From Chloroflexota bacterium (GTDB lineage: Bacteria > Chloroflexota > Ktedonobacteria > Ktedonobacterales > Ktedonobacteraceae), in NCBI GenBank assembly GCA_027316975.1, contig DAHVFL010000010.1, positions 1 to 24,881 of the forward strand: a DNA stretch of 24,881 nt. The letters run 5' to 3'. The notes beneath the pieces were generated by a model. That model was given only the letters and a program-made list of their open reading frames with translations, was not told the DNA's origin and did not search any database. The position numbers and the translations under genes are program-made. Below are positions 22,246-24,881 of this stretch, one piece after another (position 1 is the first letter of the stretch; the number at the start of each line of letters is the position of its first letter).

Positions 22246-24039
22246 ATGTCGTCGGTTGTAGCAGAACTGGATGAATCGGTCAATTATACGCCGGTACAGC
22301 GGATGCGCCACTCCGCGGCGCATGTTATGGCGGAGGCGGTACTGGAGATTTTCCCGGATGCCAAACTTGCCATCGGGCCAGCTATCGAGGATGGTTTCTA
22401 TTATGATTTTGATCTGCCGCGCAACCTGACGCCCGAAGATCTGCCGGATATCGAACGGCGGATGCGGCGCATTATCGCGGGCAAGTATCCCTTTGTGCGC
22501 GACCGCTGGCCGCGCGAGCAGGCGTTGGAATACTTCCGCGCGCAGGGGCAGGACTACAAGGTTGAACTGATCGAAAACCTGCCCGATGCCGAGGTCGGCA
22601 TCTACACGCAGGATACGTTTCTCGACCTGTGTCGCGGGCCGCATGTGCAGAATACGGGCCAGATCGGGCCGGTCAAACTGATGAAGATCGCGGGTGCCTA
22701 CTGGCGCGGCGATGAACACCGTCCCATGTTGCAGCGCATCTATGGCACGGCCTGGTTCACGCAGGAGGAACTCGATCAATACCTGTGGCGACTGGAAGAG
22801 GCGCAGAAACGCGACCATCGCAAGCTGGGTCGCGAACTCAAGTTGTTCGTTCTCAGCGACGAGGTGCCAGCCGGGGTGCCGTTGTTCCTGCCCAATGGTG
22901 AGATGCTGCGCTACCTGATGGAGACGTATGTGCGCGAAACGCAGGAGAGATACGGCTACCAGCACGTATGGACATCACATCTCGGCAAGGTAAAGTTGTA
23001 CAAAACGTCGAAGCACTGGTACAACTACCGCGAGAACATGTTCCCCATCATGCAGGGCGAGCAGGAAGCCTCGGAAGACGAGGCGTATGTCCTCAAACCG
23101 ATGAACTGCCCGCACCATTTCACGCTCTACAAGTCGCAGATGCACAGCTATCGCGAACTGCCGGTGCGTTACGCCGAGTTTGCCACGCTCTATCGTTACG
23201 AGAAGGCGGGCACGTTGACGGGCCTGGCGCGCGTGCGCAGCCTGACGCAGGATGACGCACATGTCATGTTGCGCAAGGACCAGATTCAGGAGGAGTTCAA
23301 CCGCGCCATCGACCTGACGCTGGAGGTCTTCAATACCTATGGACTGACGGACTACTGGATTTCACTCTCGCTGCGTGACCCCCACAAAAAAGAGGATTAC
23401 GCGGGCAGCGACGAGGTCTGGGAGATGGCCGAGAGCGCGTTACGCGAAGCGGTCAACAACAAGGGCATCAAGTACCGCGAGATGATCGGCGAAGCGGCCT
23501 TCTACGGCCCCAAGACGGACTTCATGGTGAAGGATGCGCTGGGCCGCGACTGGCAGTGCTCGACGGTGCAGCTCGACTTTGTGCAGCCCATCAATTTTGA
23601 ACTCGAGTACATCGGCGAGGACGGTCAGCCGCACCGCCCGGTCATCATTCACCGCGCCGTCACGGGTTCGACGGAGCGTTTCATGGCGATGTTGATCGAG
23701 CATTACGCGGGAGCTTTCCCGGTGTGGCTGGCACCCGTGCAAGCAATGGTGATCCCCATCGCCGACCGTCATAACGAGTACGCGCACAGCGTGCAGGTCG
23801 CGCTCAAAGCAGCCGGTGTGCGAGCCGACGTGGACACGCGCAGCGAACGTATGAACGCCAAAGTGCGCGACGCCCAGATGCAAAAGCTTCCGTACATGCT
23901 CGTCGTTGGTGACAGGGAAGCGGCGGACAACGCCGTCTCGGTGCGCCTGCGCACAAACGAAAACCTGGGCGCAACGCCGCTCGACGCCTTTATCGAGCGC
24001 ATTACAAACATCGTGAAGTCGAAGAGTCGGGAGTTGTAA
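22246..24039 (+). CDS. thrS: Threonyl-tRNA synthetase lacking the TGS domain
   Basis: ThrRS charges tRNA-Thr and edits mis-charged Ser-tRNA. The 597-residue protein shows the editing site H22-SAA-H26 with C129 and H133 (DLCRGPHV). It has the class II core with the zinc-site Cys in KPMNCPHH, motif 2 around RYEKAGTLTGLARVRSLTQD, motif 3 HRAVTGSTERFMAMLIEHY, and a C-terminal anticodon domain (about 495-597). It begins directly at the editing domain: the N-terminal TGS domain of about 60 residues in E. coli ThrRS is missing. The start is ATG 22246, because AAGGAGG lies exactly eight bases before it; the in-frame ATG 22228 sits upstream of that site. Expression is under the T-box leader. Downstream is a hairpin repeat and the convergent malate synthase. 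Confidence 0.96.
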   Translation: MSSVVAELDESVNYTPVQRMRHSAAHVMAEAVLEIFPDAKLAIGPAIEDGFYYDFDLPRNLTPEDLPDIERRMRRIIAGKYPFVRDRWPREQALEYFRAQGQDYKVELIENLPDAEVGIYTQDTFLDLCRGPHVQNTGQIGPVKLMKIAGAYWRGDEHRPMLQRIYGTAWFTQEELDQYLWRLEEAQKRDHRKLGRELKLFVLSDEVPAGVPLFLPNGEMLRYLMETYVRETQERYGYQHVWTSHLGKVKLYKTSKHWYNYRENMFPIMQGEQEASEDEAYVLKPMNCPHHFTLYKSQMHSYRELPVRYAEFATLYRYEKAGTLTGLARVRSLTQDDAHVMLRKDQIQEEFNRAIDLTLEVFNTYGLTDYWISLSLRDPHKKEDYAGSDEVWEMAESALREAVNNKGIKYREMIGEAAFYGPKTDFMVKDALGRDWQCSTVQLDFVQPINFELEYIGEDGQPHRPVIIHRAVTGSTERFMAMLIEHYAGAFPVWLAPVQAMVIPIADRHNEYAHSVQVALKAAGVRADVDTRSERMNAKVRDAQMQKLPYMLVVGDREAADNAVSVRLRTNENLGATPLDAFIERITNIVKSKSREL

Positions 24040-24049
24040 TAGAAAGGCT

Positions 24050-24120
24050 GTCATCCTGAGCGCAGCGAAGGATCTCTCGTCGAGCTGCACACAGATACCC
24101 TTCGCTATGCTCAGGATGAC
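24050..24120. repeat. Imperfect TCATCCTGAGCG palindrome between convergent genes
   Basis: Arm 24050-24073 and arm 24097-24120 pair with three mismatches around a 23-base loop; the first arm reads GTCATCCTGAGCGCAGCG. It starts 10 bases after the thrS stop and ends 8 before the malate synthase stop, so it probably forms the shared 3' end of both mRNAs. Confidence 0.8.
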
Positions 24121-24128
24121 ATATACCG

Positions 24129-24881
24129 TTATTTCAGATATTGATACGCTGGCAGCGTCAGAAATTCGACGAACTGGTCGTTGGTGATGATCGAATCCAG
24201 GATTTCGGCGGCTGTTTTGAAGGGGCGTTGCTCGAACTGCGCATCACCGGTAGACGAGCGCAGCTTTGCCATTTCGTCTTGCAGGAGTGCGCGGAAGAGA
24301 TCGGTTGTGACTTTGCGCCCGTCGTCGAGGATGCCATCAGGATGGCGAATCCACTCCCAGATTTGCGCGCGCGAAATTTCGACGGTGGCGGCATCTTCCA
24401 TCAGGTTGTTGATGGGGACGCAGCCGGAGCCGCGCAGCCACGATTCGAGGTATTGCAGGCTGACGCTGATATTGGTGCGCAGACCGGACTCGGTAATCGT
24501 CCCTTCAGGAATCTTAAGCAGATCGGCAGCCGTGACATGCACGTCTTCGCGCTTACGATTGATCTGGTGAGGTCCTTTCATCACGGCGTCAAATTCTTCC
24601 ATAGCAATCGCCACCAGCCCCGGATGCGCGACCCAGGTGCCATCATGCCCATCGGTAGCCTCGCGGCGCTTGTCGGCTCGCACCTTCGCCAGGGCTTCCT
24701 CGTTGGCCTGGGGGTCGTTTTTAATGGGAATCTGCGCTGCCATACCGCCCATAGCATGGGCGTTGCGCCTGTGGCAGGTTTTGATAGCGAGCAGCGAGTA
24801 CGAACGCATGAAATGTGTGGTCATTGTGACCTGCGCGCGATCGGGCAGGATATAATCGGGTATATTGCGGAACTTCTTGAT
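24129..24881 (-). CDS. aceB: Malate synthase, C-terminal part
   Basis: Malate synthase condenses glyoxylate with acetyl-CoA to malate in the glyoxylate shunt. The visible 250 residues are the C-terminal part of the A-type enzyme (usual length about 530); the frame is open to the right edge, starting in IKKFRNIPDYILPDRAQVTM. Recognisable blocks are THFMRSYSLLAIKTCHRRNAHAMGGMAAQIP, which includes the conserved Cys-His-Arg, and ATDGHDGTWVAHPGLV, containing the catalytic Asp. The terminal helices then follow (SVSLQYLESWLRGSGCVPINNLMEDAATVEISRAQIWEWI...), closing the active site. No defect is visible. The N-terminal half, the start and any isocitrate lyase neighbour lie outside the window. Confidence 0.95.
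   Translation of the reverse strand: MKKFRNIPDYILPDRAQVTMTTHFMRSYSLLAIKTCHRRNAHAMGGMAAQIPIKNDPQANEEALAKVRADKRREATDGHDGTWVAHPGLVAIAMEEFDAVMKGPHQINRKREDVHVTAADLLKIPEGTITESGLRTNISVSLQYLESWLRGSGCVPINNLMEDAATVEISRAQIWEWIRHPDGILDDGRKVTTDLFRALLQDEMAKLRSSTGDAQFEQRPFKTAAEILDSIITNDQFVEFLTLPAYQYLK

Noticed and set aside
22204..22965. 253-codon minus-strand open frame
   Set aside because: It is antisense to thrS and to the T-box terminator; the composition (His/Arg/Leu-rich) is that of a GC-rich shadow frame.
23440..24090. 216-codon minus-strand open frame
   Set aside because: It is a shadow of the thrS 3' half and starts inside the hairpin repeat at 24050-24120.

Overview
The window looks chromosomal and most likely comes from a multicellular-type Chloroflexota, close to Ktedonobacteria. 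This is inferred from the combination of two large eukaryote-like Ser/Thr kinases with jelly-roll-like ectodomains, a bacterial macroglobulin, a sedolisin, a T-box in front of thrS, a Ski2/Mtr4-like helicase, a Uma2 protein and short palindromic dispersed repeats. No tRNA, rRNA, CRISPR array, transposase or phage gene was seen, and no single gene here proves the taxon.

Layout. Positions 1-397 (minus): start of an unidentified Ser/Thr/Pro/Gln-rich protein that leaves the window. 619-5516: a thioester-containing macroglobulin-like protein (minus) divergent from a lipoprotein sedolisin (plus). 5576-7199 (minus): a tiny PLDc_N-type membrane protein and a metal-dependent amidohydrolase. 7539-8577: a single-pass membrane protein and a small membrane protein that overlap tail to tail. 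8907-10999: an AI-2E/PerM-type permease convergent with RNase III, whose promoter predicts a leaderless mRNA. 11152-12469: a small unknown gene divergent from a ferritin-like diiron protein. 12624-17883 (minus): two paralogous transmembrane Ser/Thr kinases separated by a perfect 33-bp inverted repeat, with a small membrane protein closing the operon of the second. 18202-21651 (minus): a DExH helicase and a Uma2-family protein. 21652-24881: a T-box leader and thrS (plus), convergent with malate synthase (minus, running off the right end).

How the parts work together. Housekeeping functions (thrS, rnc, helicase, malate synthase of the glyoxylate shunt) are interleaved with cell-surface and signalling genes. 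The two kinases share the plan kinase - long Ser/Thr/Pro linker - one membrane helix - extracellular domain, and look like a receptor pair. One is canonical; the other has DFH for DFG and has lost the activation-segment GT motif. The macroglobulin keeps a CxEQ thioester but has no visible export signal, which is odd beside an exported protease.

Non-coding DNA is structured. A 27-bp stem element occurs as a full inverted repeat before the thrS leader, imperfectly between thrS and malate synthase, and as a half copy after the macroglobulin gene. A second family (core GTCCCTACA) lies both in intergenic DNA and in frame inside one kinase linker and the helicase. Assignments rest on reading motifs by eye; no database search was run.
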